Origin: Candidatus Omnitrophota bacterium
GTDB lineage: Bacteria > Omnitrophota > Omnitrophia > Omnitrophales > Aquincolibacteriaceae
Direction of reading: 5' to 3'
Assembly: GCA_023246995.1 (NCBI GenBank)
Contig: JAHFHI010000040.1
Span: 1-8,470, forward strand
Length of the DNA: 8,470 nt
The notes below the pieces were generated by a model, which was not told where the DNA came from, did no database searches, and was given only the letters and a program-made list of their open reading frames with translations. The position numbers and the translations under genes are program-made. This document shows positions 7,555-8,470 of this stretch, piece by piece. Position 1 is the first letter of the stretch. Each line of letters starts with the position of its first letter.

Positions 7555-8321
7555 TAGACGACGAGCGCTCCCCCCTCGACCGGGATAAACGCCCCGGTGA
7601 TGAAATCCGTATCTTCAATAAGAAAACGTACCGTCGCGGCAATGTCCCTGGGGTGCCCGAAACGCCCGAGCAGGGTTTTGGCCGCGACCTTTTTTTCCTG
7701 CTTCCGGCTCATGCCCTTGGCCGGAAGAATAGGCCCGGGCGCCACGGCCGCCACCTGCACCTCGGGGGCAAGCGCTTTGGCAAGCCCGGTGGTGGCGGCG
7801 ATTAACCCGGCCTTGGAAATACAATACGGAAGATAGTCCCGGTAGGGCTTGAATCCGGTCCAGTCCACAAGGTTGATGATCTTGCCTTGCCCGGCCTTCT
7901 TCATACGAAGCCCGATCTCCCGGGCCAGAAAAAAAGGGGCTTTGAGATTAATATTCATGAAGGCGTCCCAGTCTTTTTCCCGAATCTTCCCGAACGGCGT
8001 GGGATAGAAAATAGCGGCATTGTTGACGAGCGCATCCACGCGTCCGGCCCGGCGATAAAGCTTTGCGGTGAACTTCCTGATTTTTTTCTCAAGGCTCCGG
8101 CCGGTTCCGGGCTCGAAATCCTCTTGGATCACAAAAGCCCCCGCGCCTGACTTTTTAATCTCCCGCTCGAGCGCGCGTGCTTGGCTCAGGGATTTCCGGC
8201 AGTGAATGGCGATCGAGGCCCCCCTCGAGGCCAAAACAAGCGCGATTTCCCGGCCGATCCTCTTGGCCGCTCCCGTAATGAGAACCGTTTTGCCCGAAAG
8301 ATTCATAAACGCTAGCGGCAT
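7554..8321 (-). CDS. Pteridine reductase-like short-chain dehydrogenase (PTR1/FolM type)
   Basis: A 255-residue NAD(P)H-dependent SDR that probably reduces a dihydropterin or oxidised pterin to its tetrahydro form. It has the glycine motif TGAAKRIG (16-23), with Arg21 where classical SDRs have a glycine, as in trypanosomatid PTR1 (TGAAKRLG). NNAA (100-103) is followed by FYPTP (105-109), matching the PTR1 stretch whose Phe stacks on the pterin. The usual catalytic Ser is replaced by Asp153 (NLVDW), followed at PTR1 spacing by Tyr166 and Lys170 (YCISK). This Asp-Tyr-Lys set marks pteridine reductases. HCRKS (40-44) after the second strand suggests NADPH preference. The chain ends with the SDR strand and GG motif (TGAFIPVEGG). 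Start: ATG at 8319-8321, with a weak GGA nearby; ATG at 8304-8306 (residue 6) is possible. It is coupled to queD by TAATG. Family assignment is firm; the exact pterin substrate is inferred. Confidence 0.85.
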   Translation of the reverse strand: MPLAFMNLSGKTVLITGAAKRIGREIALVLASRGASIAIHCRKSLSQARALEREIKKSGAGAFVIQEDFEPGTGRSLEKKIRKFTAKLYRRAGRVDALVNNAAIFYPTPFGKIREKDWDAFMNINLKAPFFLAREIGLRMKKAGQGKIINLVDWTGFKPYRDYLPYCISKAGLIAATTGLAKALAPEVQVAAVAPGPILPAKGMSRKQEKKVAAKTLLGRFGHPRDIAATVRFLIEDTDFITGAFIPVEGGALVV

Positions 8322-8330
8322 CTTATCCAG

Positions 8331-8355
8331 AAGCCCCCCGGAGGGTCAAGGGCTT
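8331..8355 (-). promoter_or_regulatory. Hairpin just upstream of the reductase start
   Basis: In the 46-base gap ahead of the reductase gene, the minus strand reads AAGCCC - TTGA - CCC - TCC - GGG - GGGCTT. This can fold into a 6-bp outer stem and a 3-bp inner stem with a four-base bulge. It ends nine bases before the ATG and is followed by CTGGATAAG rather than a T-tract, so it is not a standard terminator. It could limit access to the weak GGA ribosome site or stabilise an mRNA end; it may also be chance. Confidence 0.25.
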
Positions 8356-8367
8356 TGGAATAAAGGG

Positions 8368-8470
8368 TCATTCGCTAATGGCGAATGTCACTTCCACCAC
8401 CGCCGTGACCTTTTTGGCGTAAGACGTGGTGTCGTTTTCCCCGTACCAGGAAACGTCATAGGAGTTGACC
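8368..8470 (-). CDS. C-terminal end of an unrecognised protein (partial)
   Basis: An open frame enters from the right edge and ends at TGA (8368-8370), giving the last 33 residues, from VNSYDVSWYGEND to VTFAISE. The segment alternates polar and hydrophobic residues (KKVTAVVEVTF), suggesting a closing beta hairpin, perhaps of an exported or pilin-like protein; that is speculation. No motif allows a function. Codon use and orientation match the other genes and the stop lies 46 bases before the reductase start, so it could belong to the same transcript. The gene's start and most of its length are outside the window. Confidence 0.55.
   Translation of the reverse strand, partial: VNSYDVSWYGENDTTSYAKKVTAVVEVTFAISE

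Noticed and set aside
6964..7557. A 197-codon plus-strand open frame across the start of addB and all of queD
   Set aside because: It runs opposite two genes with clear catalytic motifs and spans their spacer; its composition looks like a shadow frame with no domain.
1..8470. CRISPR arrays, tRNA or rRNA genes, insertion sequences, phage attachment sites
   Set aside because: No regularly spaced repeats, cloverleaf-like sequences, transposase motifs or flanking direct repeats were seen on reading either strand.

Overview
The window is a gene-dense piece of a bacterial chromosome, GC-rich by eye, with every recognisable gene on the minus strand and no mobile element, RNA gene or CRISPR array. 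The organism uses the AddAB form of the recombinational exonuclease rather than RecBCD. Frequent overlapping stop/start codons, short spacers and non-ATG starts fit a compact genome. The lineage cannot be fixed from the sequence. A free-living, poorly sampled bacterial phylum (Omnitrophota- or Elusimicrobiota-like) is only a guess.

In transcription order (right to left) the layout is as follows. (1) 8368-8470 holds the last 33 codons of an unrecognised gene. (2) 7554-8321 encodes a short-chain dehydrogenase with the pteridine reductase (PTR1/FolM) signature. It is translationally coupled by a TAATG overlap to (3) queD, 7153-7554, a 6-carboxytetrahydropterin synthase/6-pyruvoyltetrahydropterin synthase family enzyme. 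(4) After a 51-bp gap with an inverted repeat comes addB, 3874-7101, joined by a four-base GTGA overlap to (5) addA, 479-3877. (6) After a 96-bp gap with a weak possible promoter comes a 65-residue four-cysteine zinc-ribbon-like protein (TTG start, 185-382). It is joined by another TAATG overlap to (7) a response-regulator receiver domain that runs off the left edge (1-185).

Three functional blocks emerge. Pterin metabolism: the QueD-type enzyme acts on dihydroneopterin triphosphate, and the neighbouring reductase has the catalytic Asp-Tyr-Lys set of pteridine reductases. DNA repair: AddA and AddB form a helicase-nuclease that processes double-strand ends for RecA; both subunits look intact, with two nuclease sites and the four iron-sulfur cysteines of AddB. 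Signalling: a putative zinc protein coupled to a two-component receiver whose output domain is outside the window.

No clearly novel system is evident. The points most worth following are the pteridine reductase-QueD pair and the coupled zinc-ribbon/receiver pair. No stretch of more than 300 bases lacks a gene.
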